Shown here: positions 14,867 through 23,895 of the stretch, in pieces | Layout: every line of letters begins with the position of its first letter | How positions within the stretch are numbered: position 1 is the stretch's first letter | NCBI RefSeq assembly: GCF_900240335.1 | Contig: NZ_LT964979.1 | Coordinates: forward strand, 1,922,001-1,986,000 | Length of the DNA stretch: 64,000 nt | Direction of reading: 5' to 3' | Origin: Flavimobilis massiliensis | GTDB taxonomy: Bacteria > Actinomycetota > Actinomycetes > Actinomycetales > Cellulomonadaceae | The notes under the pieces: generated by a model | Told to the model about the DNA's origin: nothing | Database searches by the model: none | Seen by the model: the letters and a program-made list of their open reading frames with translations, nothing else | Made by a program: the position numbers and the translations under genes

Positions 14867-16135
14867 TCAGCGCTCGACGAGCCAGGACCGGTCCGTGAGC
14901 ATCCGGCCCACCGCGAGCCCGATCGCGAGCGCCACCACGACGAGCCCCGCATCGACCGCGTACGCCATCGCCTGCACGGTCGCACCGTTGTTGAGGTGGT
15001 AGACCGCCCGGTACGCGGCCGCACCGGGCACCATGATGACGACGGCCGGCACGTAGACGGTGACCCGCGGGACGTCGATCCGCGGCGCAGCCCACGCCGC
15101 GACGACGCCGACGAGCAGCGCCGCGATCGCGGCCCCCGCCTGCGGCGCGAGCCCCTCCCCGACGAGCGTGAGGCGCACGACGTTCGCGACCATGCCGACG
15201 CTCGCCGCGGTGAGCGCCATGCCCCACGGACTGTTGAACATGAGGGCGAAGCCGAGGACGCCGAGGAAGCTCGCGACGAGCCGCAGCGTCGTGAGGAGCG
15301 CGAACGAGAGGTCGGGGGCGACCGCAGGGTCGGGCGTCACGCCGACGAGCGCCGACACCCCCCACACGGCGAGCGCCGCCGACATGAGGATCATGAGTGC
15401 GTATGCGAGCCGGGCGAGGCCCGCGGAGAAGTCGAGGCGCGCCAGGTCGAGCGCGCCGGTGACGAGCGGGAACCCCGGCACGAGGAAGAGCACGGCGGAG
15501 ACGTAGGCGGCCTCGTGGTTGACGGCCGTCGCCCCGGTCGCGAGGAGCGTCGTCATGATCCCGAGGTAGAGGGCCGACGCGAGCGCGGCGGCGAGCATCG
15601 TCACCGCGAACTGGTTCATGCCCCGATGGAGGAGGGCGCGCCGCAGCAGCTGGCCGAGGCCGGCGGCGACGAACACGCCCGCGCACTCGACGGGCCCGCC
15701 GTTGTTGAGGAACGCGAACGCCGCGCATGCGACGGCCGCGAACAGGGCGTTGAGCCACGGCCCGTAGAGCGTCGCCTTCCCCCGGATGCGCGCGACACCG
15801 TCCTCGACCTGCTCGACGGTCGCTCCCGCGGGCAGCGCGGAGACGAAGCGCTCGATCTCCATGAGGCGGTCGGCGTTGACGCCGACCTTGCGCATCTCGG
15901 TGACCTCGGTCCGGAAGATCGGCCCACGGTGCGAGGTCGCGGTGATCTCGGTGAGCGTCACGTGCGCCTCGTGCCGGTCCATGCCGAGCGCCTTCGCGGC
16001 GCGCGCCATCGTCGCCTTGACGCGATAGCTGCCCGTGCCTCCCGAGAGACTCAGCCGGCCGAGGGCAAGGACCGCCCCGGACTGCCTGATGAGCCCGACC
16101 GGCTCGAGCTCGTTCTCCTGCGTCGTCTCGCTCAC
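14867..16135 (-). CDS. thrE: Threonine/serine exporter family protein (ThrE)
   Basis: The product is 422 residues and has the two-part ThrE organisation. Residues 20-115 form the soluble ThrE domain (YRVKATMARAAKALGM, RGPIFRTEVTEM). About ten membrane segments follow, with GKATLYGPWLNALFAAVACA and FLVPGFPLVTGALDL typical of the family. The family exports threonine and serine by proton exchange. The gene is alone; its stop at 14867 lies just beyond the adapter artefact, so the true 3' neighbourhood is not known. Confidence 0.92.
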   Translation of the reverse strand: MSETTQENELEPVGLIRQSGAVLALGRLSLSGGTGSYRVKATMARAAKALGMDRHEAHVTLTEITATSHRGPIFRTEVTEMRKVGVNADRLMEIERFVSALPAGATVEQVEDGVARIRGKATLYGPWLNALFAAVACAAFAFLNNGGPVECAGVFVAAGLGQLLRRALLHRGMNQFAVTMLAAALASALYLGIMTTLLATGATAVNHEAAYVSAVLFLVPGFPLVTGALDLARLDFSAGLARLAYALMILMSAALAVWGVSALVGVTPDPAVAPDLSFALLTTLRLVASFLGVLGFALMFNSPWGMALTAASVGMVANVVRLTLVGEGLAPQAGAAIAALLVGVVAAWAAPRIDVPRVTVYVPAVVIMVPGAAAYRAVYHLNNGATVQAMAYAVDAGLVVVALAIGLAVGRMLTDRSWLVER

Positions 16136-16268
16136 AGCCCCTCCTCGACGTTGCCCGGGTCAAGGGTGCCGTGCGTGCGGGTCGGGTCGCCGGGGCGTCC
16201 GAGCAGCGGCGCCCCCGACGATCCTCGCACCCCCGCGCGCCGCTCCTGTGGGACGAGAGACCCGACGA

Positions 16269-16305
16269 CGACGGGGCCGCGTCCGTCACGGACGCGACCC
16301 CGTCG
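16269..16305. terminator. Terminator hairpin next to tRNA-Ser
   Basis: Arms CGACGGGG-C-CGCGTCCG and CGGACGCG-A-CCCCGTCG pair over 17 positions with one mismatch around a three-base loop. It lies directly after the 3' end of the minus-strand tRNA. Confidence 0.85.
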
Positions 16306-16309
16306 CTGG

Positions 16310-16392
16310 CGGAGGGCGAGGGATTCGAACCCCCGGTCCTTGCGGACAACGGTTTTCAAGACCGTCACATTAGGCCGCTCTGTCAGCCCTCC
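16310..16392 (-). tRNA. tRNA-Ser (anticodon TGA)
   Basis: The acceptor arms are GGAGGGC/GCCCTCC. The anticodon stem ACGGT/ACCGT encloses CTTGAAA, giving anticodon TGA. A long variable arm, TTGTCCGCAAGGACC, marks it as class II. The T-loop is TTCGAAT and the discriminator is G. The D-arm contains the usual GAGC...GGCC region. Confidence 0.95.
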
Positions 16393-16429
16393 CTGCGTCC
16401 ATTCTGGCATGCCTCGCGGCCCGCCGAGG

Positions 16430-16873
16430 TCAGGCCCACCAGTGGTCGGGCAGCCCCGGGGTGAGGACGAGCAGCCCGTACATGCGCGCGAGCTGCGCGG
16501 ACTGACGCTCGTACGTGAGGAACGTGTCGATGTCCGGGTCGGCGACGGCCACGCCCAAGTGGACGGCGTCGACGGACGGTACGACTCCTCCGACCATCGC
16601 CGCCACGGGAAAGGCCTGGTCCGGGATCCGCAGCACGGTGAGCCGTTCGCCGAGCACCCGCACCGTGTCGCGCGCTTCCCAGCCGAGCGGGATCGCGGCG
16701 CTCTTCGCGGCGCTCAGTCCCATCTCGGTGACCGCAACCTCGTCGGCGTGCTCCTCGAGCCACGCGCGCCACGCCGCGGCGTGCGCGACGGCACCTCGGT
16801 CCTCCCCCGGCAGGAAGGGGTAGTCGTCCCCGACGACCGACAGACGCAGCGCGGAACCGTCCGCGTAGTACAC
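16430..16873 (-). CDS. PIN-domain protein (VapC-like ribonuclease)
   Basis: The product is 147 residues. The candidate PIN acidic residues are Asp5 (YYADGSAL), Glu50, Asp102 (SVDAVHLGVAVA) and Glu122 (TFLTYERQ), ending with the usual GLLVLTPG strand. The GTG at 16873 has GGGAGG eight bases upstream; another GTG at 16882 is too close to that site. No VapB-like antitoxin gene was found on either side, so this may be an orphan toxin or a housekeeping PIN nuclease. Confidence 0.75.
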   Translation of the reverse strand: MYYADGSALRLSVVGDDYPFLPGEDRGAVAHAAAWRAWLEEHADEVAVTEMGLSAAKSAAIPLGWEARDTVRVLGERLTVLRIPDQAFPVAAMVGGVVPSVDAVHLGVAVADPDIDTFLTYERQSAQLARMYGLLVLTPGLPDHWWA

Positions 16874-17005
16874 GACCCACACCTCCCGACGAGGCGCGCG
16901 ACTCCGCGCGACCGTCGCCAATCTACCGCCCCTCACCTGCAGCGGCGCGACGCGCACGGCTCGGGTCACCCCTGCCGGAACGGTCAGACACCCGTGCGGA
17001 CGACG

Positions 17006-17042
17006 ACGGCCCGCGCCCCTCGTGACGAGGAGCGCGGGCCGT
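17006..17042. terminator. Terminator hairpin after the Cvn operon
   Basis: ACGGCCCGCGCCCCTCG and CGAGGAGCGCGGGCCGT form a near-perfect stem with a three-base loop. It lies 15 bases beyond the stop of the CvnD gene, which ends at 17058 on the minus strand. Confidence 0.85.
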
Positions 17043-17057
17043 CGGACAGCGAGCTGC

Positions 17058-17651
17058 TCAGGCGGCCCGGAGACGGGCCATCGCGAGCTGGACGAGCGCG
17101 ATGAGCGTCTGCTTCGTCGCAGCGCGCGAGCGGGCGTCCGTGTAGAGCATCGGCACGTGCGCGGGCACCTGGAGGGCCTCACGGACGTCCTCGAGGCGGT
17201 GCTTGGCCACGCCGTCGAAGCAGTTGACGCCGACAACGAACGGGATGCCCCGTGACTCGAAGTAGTCGACGGCCGGGAAGCACTGCTCGAGCCGGTCGGT
17301 GTCGACGAGCACGACCGCGCCGATCGCGCCGCGGACCAGGTCGTCCCACATGAAGAGGAAGCGGTCCTGTCCGGGCGTGCCGAAGAGGTACAGCCAGAGC
17401 GAGCTCGAGAGTTCGATGCGACCGAAGTCCATCGCGACGGTCGTCGTCGTCTTGCGGTCGGTCACGCCGCCCGCGTCGTCGACGCCCACCGAGTGCTCGG
17501 TCATCGCGGCCTCGGTGTTGAGCGGTTCGATGTCGGAGATCGATCCGATGAACGTCGTCTTGCCGACGGCGAAGCCGCCCGCGACGACGATCTTCACGGC
17601 CGTGGGGGCCTGGTGCGCCTGGGCGCCGGGCTCAGAGGGAGGAAATGCCAT
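17058..17651 (-). CDS. cvnD: Cvn-module GTPase (CvnD type)
   Basis: The product is 197 residues. The P-loop GGFAVGKT spans residues 25-32 and the switch region FGTPGQDRF follows; NxxD-like VGVNCFD completes the small-GTPase pattern. CvnD proteins are Ras-like GTPases that work with CvnA-C at the membrane in conserved actinobacterial signalling modules. The ATG at 17651 has GGAGAG eight bases upstream and is preferred over the GTG at 17660, which overlaps that site. The gene overlaps CvnC by 20 bases. Confidence 0.92.
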   Translation of the reverse strand: MAFPPSEPGAQAHQAPTAVKIVVAGGFAVGKTTFIGSISDIEPLNTEAAMTEHSVGVDDAGGVTDRKTTTTVAMDFGRIELSSSLWLYLFGTPGQDRFLFMWDDLVRGAIGAVVLVDTDRLEQCFPAVDYFESRGIPFVVGVNCFDGVAKHRLEDVREALQVPAHVPMLYTDARSRAATKQTLIALVQLAMARLRAA

Positions 17652-18030
17652 TGAGAACACTCTCCAGGACGCTCAGGGACAGGGCGGGGTTCTGGTGACC
17701 AGGCTGACCGTGACCCGTGTGGACATTGACGGGGGCTGACGTGTGAACGGTGAGGAAACCGTCGTCCGCAAGGTCCGAGATGACGATGCGCACCACACCG
17801 ATCGGCAGACGCACGAGCGCCGAGAGCTCGGCGACGGAGACGTAGTTCGTGGCCGCGTGCCGGAGGATCTCGCGCTTCTCGGGCGTGAGTCCACGTCCGT
17901 TGACGGCAGCGGGCGTCGCCTCGACGAGCGCCTCGAGAGGCAGGTCGGACGTCGCCGACCGCACACGTCCACCCGTCACGGCATACGGCCGGACGGTGGA
18001 GTGCTGCACCTCGTTGTCGAAACTACTCAT
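17632..18030 (-). CDS. cvnC: Cvn-module protein CvnC (DUF742)
   Basis: The product is 132 residues. RPYAVTGGRVR near the start and the winged-helix-like ILRHAATNYVSVAELSALV, PIGVVRIVISDLADDGFL are the DUF742 pattern. It is thought to link the histidine-kinase-like CvnA to the GTPase. It lies between CvnB (15-bp gap) and CvnD (overlap), in the canonical module order. Confidence 0.92.
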   Translation of the reverse strand: MSSFDNEVQHSTVRPYAVTGGRVRSATSDLPLEALVEATPAAVNGRGLTPEKREILRHAATNYVSVAELSALVRLPIGVVRIVISDLADDGFLTVHTSAPVNVHTGHGQPGHQNPALSLSVLESVLNGISSL

Positions 18031-18045
18031 GGCGTCATCACCTCA

Positions 18046-18489
18046 TCAGCTCTGCGGCAGCGTAGCGCCGTTGACGGGCAGGTTACCGCGCATCTCGGAG
18101 ATGAGTTGCGGCGTGAGCGTCGCCTCGGTGCGCGAGACGAGAAGGGCCATCTCGTAGCCGATGAGGCCGACGTCGCACGTCGCGTCGGCGACAGCGCCGA
18201 GCACCGAGCCGTTGGAGACGTTCATGAGGAACATGAACGCGTCGTCCATCTCGATGATCGACTGGCGGACGTTGCCGGAGTTGAGCTGGCGGGCTGCGCC
18301 GCGCGTGAGGCTCGACATGCCCGAGACGATCGCGGCGAGCTGGTCGCCCGAGGTCCGGTCGAGGTTCTCCGACATCGCCATGAGCAGGCCGTCGGCAGAG
18401 ACGACGAGCGTGTGGCGGACGCCGGAGACGGTCTTCACGAAGTTGTCGAGCAGCCAGCCGAAGTTGGTTGCCTCGGAGCTGATGGTCAC
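18046..18489 (-). CDS. cvnB: Cvn-module roadblock/LC7 protein (CvnB)
   Basis: The product is 147 residues with the roadblock/LC7 fold signature: FGWLLDNFVKTVSGVRHTLV, SADGLLMAMS and GNVRQSIIEMDDAFMFLMNV. Roadblock proteins act as GTPase-activating or scaffolding partners of MglA/CvnD-like GTPases. The GTG at 18489 has AAGGAGA upstream. CvnA ends 20 bases before it. Confidence 0.93.
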   Translation of the reverse strand: MTISSEATNFGWLLDNFVKTVSGVRHTLVVSADGLLMAMSENLDRTSGDQLAAIVSGMSSLTRGAARQLNSGNVRQSIIEMDDAFMFLMNVSNGSVLGAVADATCDVGLIGYEMALLVSRTEATLTPQLISEMRGNLPVNGATLPQS

Positions 18490-18509
18490 GGGATCTCCTT
18501 GTGCCGGCG

Positions 18510-21500
18510 TCAGTACGACTGCGGTGCGTGGTCGGGAACGGTGGACTGGTCGGGCTCGTCGCCCACGCCTTCCTGGCGACCTCGGGTGGTCGCGCTCATG
18601 AAGGACGAGAGTCGGGAGCGGAGCTCGGCCGCGTCGCGGCTGATCTTCGTCTCCTCGGGCTTGGGCTCGGTCGTCGCAGGCGCCTCGGCGCGGACGCGCT
18701 TCGTGAGGCCCTGGCTCTTCGCCGAGAGGTCCTGGTTGGGACGGTAGGACGAGAGCTGGCTGAGCTCCGAGAGCGCCTGCTCCTGGATGCCGGCCTGAAG
18801 CGCGAGGCGCGCCGTGAGGTCGGCGTCGAACGCGAGCGTGGGGCCGCCCCATGCCTCCTCGGTCGGGGCCGCGAAGGTCTCGGGCGCGGACTCGGCAGCG
18901 GAAGGGCTGAACGCCTCGGGCGCGTCGAAACTGTGCTGGATCTGCGGGGCATGGTACGAGAAGCCGGACGACGGAGCTGAGGGTGCGCCCTCAGGGACGG
19001 GCGCGGCCCACGCGTCGTCGGCAGGTCCTCCCCACGAGGTCGCTGGGGCGGGCGCAGCCGACGGGAGCGTGGCAGCCGCCGGTGCGGCCGCGGCGTCCGC
19101 AGCGGGGCGGCGCTTGAACAGGCGGCCGAAGAGGCCCTTGCGCTCTTCGGCGGCTGGCTGCTCCTGGGCTGCGGACTGTCCGAGCACCTCGGAGAAGCTC
19201 GGCAACTCGGTGCCGCCCGGCGTGACCGCGTACGGCGCGAACGCGCCGCCTTGGACGGACACGGCACCCGAGGCGGGTGCCGGCGCAGCGGCCGGAGGCG
19301 CCGGGGCGTACCCGTCGGGCGCGACGTCGCCCTGCGCGGGGTAGCCGGCGTCGACCGCAGGCTCCTCCGGCGCGTAGAGCTCGGCCGCCTGCTGAGCGGG
19401 CGACTCGTCCACGAGTCCGGGGACCTCGGGCTCGAGGTAGACCTCTGGCTCCACGTTCTGCTGCGGTTCGACGTCAACCTCAGGCTCGACGTCGACCTCT
19501 GTCTCGACGTCCGGCTCGGCCGCGGGTGCGGCCTGCTGCGGCGCGGCGACCCCCTGCCAGGCTGGGGCGACGGGCTCCTCGTCGACGTACCGCGCGTAGC
19601 GGCCACGCCGCGCGGGCGCGTCGTCCTCGGGCAGGTCCGCGGCGGACGCGATCGAGCCGACGTGCGCGCCGAGGGCACGCAGGCGGGCGAGGACGTCGTC
19701 GTCGTTCTCGGCGACGGGCTCCTCCCACTGCTGGGGCGCGGGCGCGGGCGCACCCCAGGCCTCGGCGGTGGGGGCGTCCCACGTCTCGGCGGCGGTCGGC
19801 GTCGAGGCGAACCAGCCTTCCTCGGCGCGCGTCGGCAGCTCCTCGTCGGCCGGGGCCGACGGCGCGGACGGCGCCCACTGCTCGTCGGCCGCGAAGCCGA
19901 GCGGCCCGGCAGGCATTGCCGGCGTCCAGGCCTCGTATTCCTGGCTACTCGGGCTCTCCACGAGCCCGGGGACCTCGTCGTCGAGCACGATGTCCGGGAC
20001 GACGAACTCCGGCTCCTGAGCGGCGACGGCCTCCGCGGCGACGTCGCCCGCGGGCACGGCACCGCCAGCGGCGTGCGCCTGCTCCATGAACTCGATCGAG
20101 CGGCGCGTACGGAAACTCGAGAACACTGCGGCACGCGCGGGGACCGAGTCCGCGTCGAGCTCGCTGGCCGTCGGGGCCACCGGGGCCTCGATGGGCGCCG
20201 GTGCACCGTTCCGTGAGCGCAGCGGGAGGCTCGCCCCACCGCGCGTGGGGAGCGCCGACGCTGTGATGTCCGCCTCGGGCGGGGTCCAGGCCTCGGCGTT
20301 GGCCGCGAACTCGGCAGGGAGAGCTGGAGCAACAGTCTCGGGCAGCACGATCGTGGACTCGTCGAGGTCACCGGACAGGGCGACGCTCGGCGCGGTGGCG
20401 TCTGCATCGACGCGGGTCCGGCGGCGCGGCATGCCGGTCGCGGTCGCGCCGTCCGTGAGCGCGTCGAGGTCGACAGGTACCGCGACGGGAGCCTCCGGCT
20501 CGGGAAGACCGCCACGGCGCGGCGCGAGCGGCGTGCTGCCTGTCGTGACCTCGGGGCCCACCCAGGCCTCGGTCGCGTCCTGCGTCGACTTGTTGAGCGG
20601 GTCGACGGGCGCGTCGAGCGGCACCTCGGACTCGGCGACGAACAGCGCTCGGGCGAACGCCACGCGCACGACGGTTCCCGTGCCGTCCTCGGCGGTCATG
20701 AAGCGCACCGTCGCACCAAGCTTGTAGGCGAGGCGCCCGACGACGTAGAGGCCGAGGCGCTGCGCGCCGACGATCTCGCTCGCCGCATAGGTCGCGGCGC
20801 GCTCGTTGGCCTCGTCGATCTCCTCGGGCGACATGCCGAGGCCCTGGTCCTCGACGACGACGTTGATCCAGCGGGAGTCCTCGGACACGGAGACGACGAC
20901 GGGCGTGCCCGGCTCGGAGAAGACGGTCGCGTTCTCGAGGATCTCGGCGAGGAGGTGCGCTGCGGGGAGCGCGTTGTGACCGAGCATGAGCGGGTCGGTG
21001 CCGAGGTCGAGCTGGACCCGGTCGTACTGCTCGATCTCGGAGGATGCCGTACGGACGACGTCCGAGAGCGGCATGGGCTGACGCACACGACGACCGGAGT
21101 CGATGCCGGCGAGGACGAGGAGCGACTCCGCGTTACGACGCATTCGCGTGGCGAGGTGGTCGAGGCGGAAGAGGTTCGAGAGCGTGTTCGGGTCTTCCTC
21201 GGAACGCTCGAGCTCGTCGAGGAAGACCAGCTGGCGGTTGAGGAGCACCTGGTCGCGGCGCGCGACGTTGATGAACATCTCCGCGATGGAGCCACGGAGG
21301 AGCGCCTGCTCACGGGCGACGCGCAGCGTCACCTCGTTGACCTCGTTGAACGCGGTCGCGAGCTGGCCGACCTCGTCCTGGGAGTTCACCTTGATGGGCT
21401 CGACGACGACGTCGGGACCCTTGCCGGGCTCCGCGACCTGGTCGACGATGCGCGGCAGCTCGTCACGGATCTTGCCGGCCGCGTCGCGGAGCGCGCGGAG

Positions 21501-22532
21501 CGGGGCGGCGATCGTCCGGGCGACGAGGAAGGCGATGACGAGGGTGACGGCGAGTGCCGCGACGATCGCAATCGTCGTGATGATGAGCTCGCGGAGCGCG
21601 GCGCTCTCGGCGTCGGCGGCGACGTCGCCCATCGCGGCCGAGATCTGCTGACGGACCGCGTCGATGGCCTGGATCTGCTCGGGGTACGCCCTGTCCCAGA
21701 CCCTGGTGGCGGATTGTCCGGCGGACGCGATGTTGCCGTCACGGAGCGCGTTGTGGACCTGCGTGTAGTAGAACACCTCGGTCGGCACCTTGAGCCCTGA
21801 CGCCTGCCCGGTGATCTGGCTGAGGAGGGCGTCGGCGTTGTTCTGGATCGCGCCGACGTTGTTGGCGAAGAGCGCGACGGACCGACGCTGACCCTCGGTG
21901 AGTGCGTCGGCGTCGTCGAGCGCGATCTGCTGGAGACCGAGGACGCCCTCGAGCTGGACGGCGTCGTAGAGGCGGTTAAGCGCCGCGTAGGCCCCGACGT
22001 AGGACGCGAGCTTCCGGTCGGGAAGCACATTCGCGAGGACGTCGACGAGGTCGAGCTGCGGGTCGATCATCGCGGTGTAACGCGTCTGGATCGTCGGCGC
22101 GTGCATCGGTGTGGCCTCGAGCGCGGCACGTGCGTTGAGCAGGGCTTCGTCGGACCGGGCTGCGAACGAGGCCTCGAGCGCGGCACGGGAGTCCTCGTTG
22201 TCGGTGTCGAGCTCTGCGCCGGCCAACGCGTTGTTGAACGCCTTGATAGCGGCGTCGGTCGTGGCCTTCGCGGTCTCAAGCGCCGTCGTGAGTTCCTCGG
22301 GCGCGGCATCGCCGAGATGCGCGACACGCATCGCGGTGTCACGCTCGTTCTGCATGGCGGCGAGGTACCGCTCCTGGCCCGCGACGAGCGTGACGAAGCG
22401 GTTCTGGAGGCGCGCTTGGTCGAACGTGTCGATCGCACGCAGCGACAGGAGGCCGAACGCGACGACGAGCACGAGGACAGGGACGCCGAGCGTCGCCAGG
22501 ATCTTCCCGCGCACCCCGAGTCTGCGGAGCAT
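18510..22532 (-). CDS. cvnA: Cvn-module sensor histidine kinase-like protein (CvnA) with very long disordered tail
   Basis: The product is 1340 residues. A membrane segment (about 12-32) is followed by an extracytoplasmic nitrate/nitrite-sensor-like region, a second membrane segment (about 335-357), HAMP, a coiled region with LFRLDHLATRMRRNAESLLVL, and a histidine-kinase ATPase domain (LLAEILENATVFSEP, VVEDQGLGMSPEE, LGLYVVGRLA). From about residue 660 the remaining half is low-complexity Ala/Pro/Glu with acidic Val-Glu-Pro repeats. The ATG at 22532 has GAGAGG upstream. Family members with tails this long are at the upper end of the length range. It heads the CvnABCD operon. Confidence 0.9.
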   Translation of the reverse strand: MLRRLGVRGKILATLGVPVLVLVVAFGLLSLRAIDTFDQARLQNRFVTLVAGQERYLAAMQNERDTAMRVAHLGDAAPEELTTALETAKATTDAAIKAFNNALAGAELDTDNEDSRAALEASFAARSDEALLNARAALEATPMHAPTIQTRYTAMIDPQLDLVDVLANVLPDRKLASYVGAYAALNRLYDAVQLEGVLGLQQIALDDADALTEGQRRSVALFANNVGAIQNNADALLSQITGQASGLKVPTEVFYYTQVHNALRDGNIASAGQSATRVWDRAYPEQIQAIDAVRQQISAAMGDVAADAESAALRELIITTIAIVAALAVTLVIAFLVARTIAAPLRALRDAAGKIRDELPRIVDQVAEPGKGPDVVVEPIKVNSQDEVGQLATAFNEVNEVTLRVAREQALLRGSIAEMFINVARRDQVLLNRQLVFLDELERSEEDPNTLSNLFRLDHLATRMRRNAESLLVLAGIDSGRRVRQPMPLSDVVRTASSEIEQYDRVQLDLGTDPLMLGHNALPAAHLLAEILENATVFSEPGTPVVVSVSEDSRWINVVVEDQGLGMSPEEIDEANERAATYAASEIVGAQRLGLYVVGRLAYKLGATVRFMTAEDGTGTVVRVAFARALFVAESEVPLDAPVDPLNKSTQDATEAWVGPEVTTGSTPLAPRRGGLPEPEAPVAVPVDLDALTDGATATGMPRRRTRVDADATAPSVALSGDLDESTIVLPETVAPALPAEFAANAEAWTPPEADITASALPTRGGASLPLRSRNGAPAPIEAPVAPTASELDADSVPARAAVFSSFRTRRSIEFMEQAHAAGGAVPAGDVAAEAVAAQEPEFVVPDIVLDDEVPGLVESPSSQEYEAWTPAMPAGPLGFAADEQWAPSAPSAPADEELPTRAEEGWFASTPTAAETWDAPTAEAWGAPAPAPQQWEEPVAENDDDVLARLRALGAHVGSIASAADLPEDDAPARRGRYARYVDEEPVAPAWQGVAAPQQAAPAAEPDVETEVDVEPEVDVEPQQNVEPEVYLEPEVPGLVDESPAQQAAELYAPEEPAVDAGYPAQGDVAPDGYAPAPPAAAPAPASGAVSVQGGAFAPYAVTPGGTELPSFSEVLGQSAAQEQPAAEERKGLFGRLFKRRPAADAAAAPAAATLPSAAPAPATSWGGPADDAWAAPVPEGAPSAPSSGFSYHAPQIQHSFDAPEAFSPSAAESAPETFAAPTEEAWGGPTLAFDADLTARLALQAGIQEQALSELSQLSSYRPNQDLSAKSQGLTKRVRAEAPATTEPKPEETKISRDAAELRSRLSSFMSATTRGRQEGVGDEPDQSTVPDHAPQSY

Positions 22533-22714
22533 CGGTACCTCTCTCGTTCGTCCTCGTCCGGGTTTCGTCATCGTGACCAACCCCGGGATCTGCGTGTGTC
22601 GGCATGACCGGCACAGCTCTTCGTGCTAAATGGCATCGGCATCCAGCCTGCCCACCTTAACGGAGAAGAGCAGAACCGTTCTGCGACGGCTGTGACAACA
22701 GTAGAGTCGACGCC

Positions 22715-23734
22715 GTGCGCATTATCGCGGTCGACCCCGGTGACGGGATAGCCCCTGCCCGTCTAACGGACGCCTCGGCGCCGGTTCCGGACGTCGGCCC
22801 AGGTGAGGTGCTCGTGCGTGTCGGAGCCGCCGGGGTCAACCCTGCGGACGCGCTCCAGGTCCGGGGACTTTACCCGCCTCCCGCCGGGGCCCCCGCGTGG
22901 CCCGGCCTCGAGGTGGCGGGCACGGTCGTCGCCGTGTCCGAGGGTGTCGGTGGGCCGCGCGTCGGCCACAGGGTCGCGGCGCTCCTGCCCGGCGGAGGCT
23001 ACGCCGAGCTCGTCTCGGTTCCCGCAGGTCACACGTGGCCCGTGCCCGCGGGTCTTGACGACCCGCACGCGGCAGCCCTGCCCGAGGGCCTCTGCACGGC
23101 GTGGTCGTCGCTCGTCGATGTGGGTCGCCTCACACCCGGGGAGACGGTGCTGGTCCACGGCGGGTCGGGCGGAGTCGGCTCGCTCGCGGCACAGCTCGCG
23201 CTCGTGCTCGGATGCCGCGTCATGACGACGGCGCGCGGCGCCGCGCGGGTCGCAGCCGTGCGGGAGCTGCTCGCTCCCGCGGTCGCGCACGCGGTGTCGC
23301 AGGGCGCGGGCGACGATGTCCTCACGGTCGTCGACCGCGAGTCCGACGACTTCGTCGACGTCGCAGCCCGCCACGGTGGGGCAGACGTCGTGCTCGACGT
23401 CGTCGGGGCTGCAAACCTCGGTCGGAACGTGCGCGCCCTCGCACGCGACGGCAGGCTCGTCGTCATCGGCATGCTCAAGGGCCGTCGCGGCGAGCTCGAC
23501 CTCGGCGAGCTGCTCGCGCGCCGCGGCACTGTCGCCGGAACGACGCTGCGCTCGCGCTCGGACGACGAGAAGACAGCGATCATGGCCACGCTCGGTGAAC
23601 GGGTGTGGCCGCTCGTCGAGGCCGGTGTCGTGAGGCCGCGGGTCCACGCGCGCGTGCCGTTCGAGCGCGCCGACGAGGCGCACGCGCTCCTCGCGTCAGG
23701 CGAGGTCGTCGGCAAGGTTGTCCTCGTCCCCTGA
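22715..23734 (+). CDS. Quinone oxidoreductase-type zinc-free MDR dehydrogenase
   Basis: The product is 339 residues. AAGVNPADALQVRGLYP, PGLEVAGTV and the nucleotide-binding VHGGSGGVGSLAAQLA are the NADPH:quinone reductase signature; zinc ligands are absent. It probably reduces quinones or enones. The GTG at 22715 follows TAGAGT by seven bases with no Shine-Dalgarno sequence, suggesting a leaderless mRNA. It is divergent from the Cvn operon with a 182-bp gap. Confidence 0.9.
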   Translation: MRIIAVDPGDGIAPARLTDASAPVPDVGPGEVLVRVGAAGVNPADALQVRGLYPPPAGAPAWPGLEVAGTVVAVSEGVGGPRVGHRVAALLPGGGYAELVSVPAGHTWPVPAGLDDPHAAALPEGLCTAWSSLVDVGRLTPGETVLVHGGSGGVGSLAAQLALVLGCRVMTTARGAARVAAVRELLAPAVAHAVSQGAGDDVLTVVDRESDDFVDVAARHGGADVVLDVVGAANLGRNVRALARDGRLVVIGMLKGRRGELDLGELLARRGTVAGTTLRSRSDDEKTAIMATLGERVWPLVEAGVVRPRVHARVPFERADEAHALLASGEVVGKVVLVP

Positions 23735-23821
23735 CACCCCGCTGCTCGCGGATGGTGACAGGTTTCACCCGCGGACGCGTGGAAACCGTCCCACAGGCTG
23801 GGATCCTCCCGGGGTGGGGCG

Positions 23822-23895
23822 GACGACGCGGCCAGACCACGCCCTGGGTCAGAACGGGGCGCACGCGTCCCGTTCCGACCCAGGGCCGCGTCGTC
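23822..23895. terminator. Long compound hairpin between quinone reductase and ABC permease genes
   Basis: Nested inverted repeats pair GACGACGCGG with CCGCGTCGTC, CCCTGGGTC with GACCCAGGG, and GAACGGG-GCGC with GCGT-CCCGTTC. The structure lies between two convergent stop codons (23734 and 23894) and is a bidirectional terminator. Confidence 0.8.

Noticed and set aside
14726..17104. A 792-codon plus-strand frame across the adapter, thrE and tRNA-Ser
   Set aside because: It begins in artefact sequence, runs antisense to thrE and through a tRNA, and has shadow-type composition.
16430..17236. A longer PIN protein starting at 17236
   Set aside because: The added N-terminus is antisense to the Cvn terminator region and the end of cvnD; the GTG at 16873 has a proper ribosome binding site and PIN start.
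23735..23893. A small RNA gene in the compound hairpin between the quinone reductase and ABC genes
   Set aside because: The nested stems lie exactly between convergent stops and are explained by bidirectional termination; no promoter was evident.
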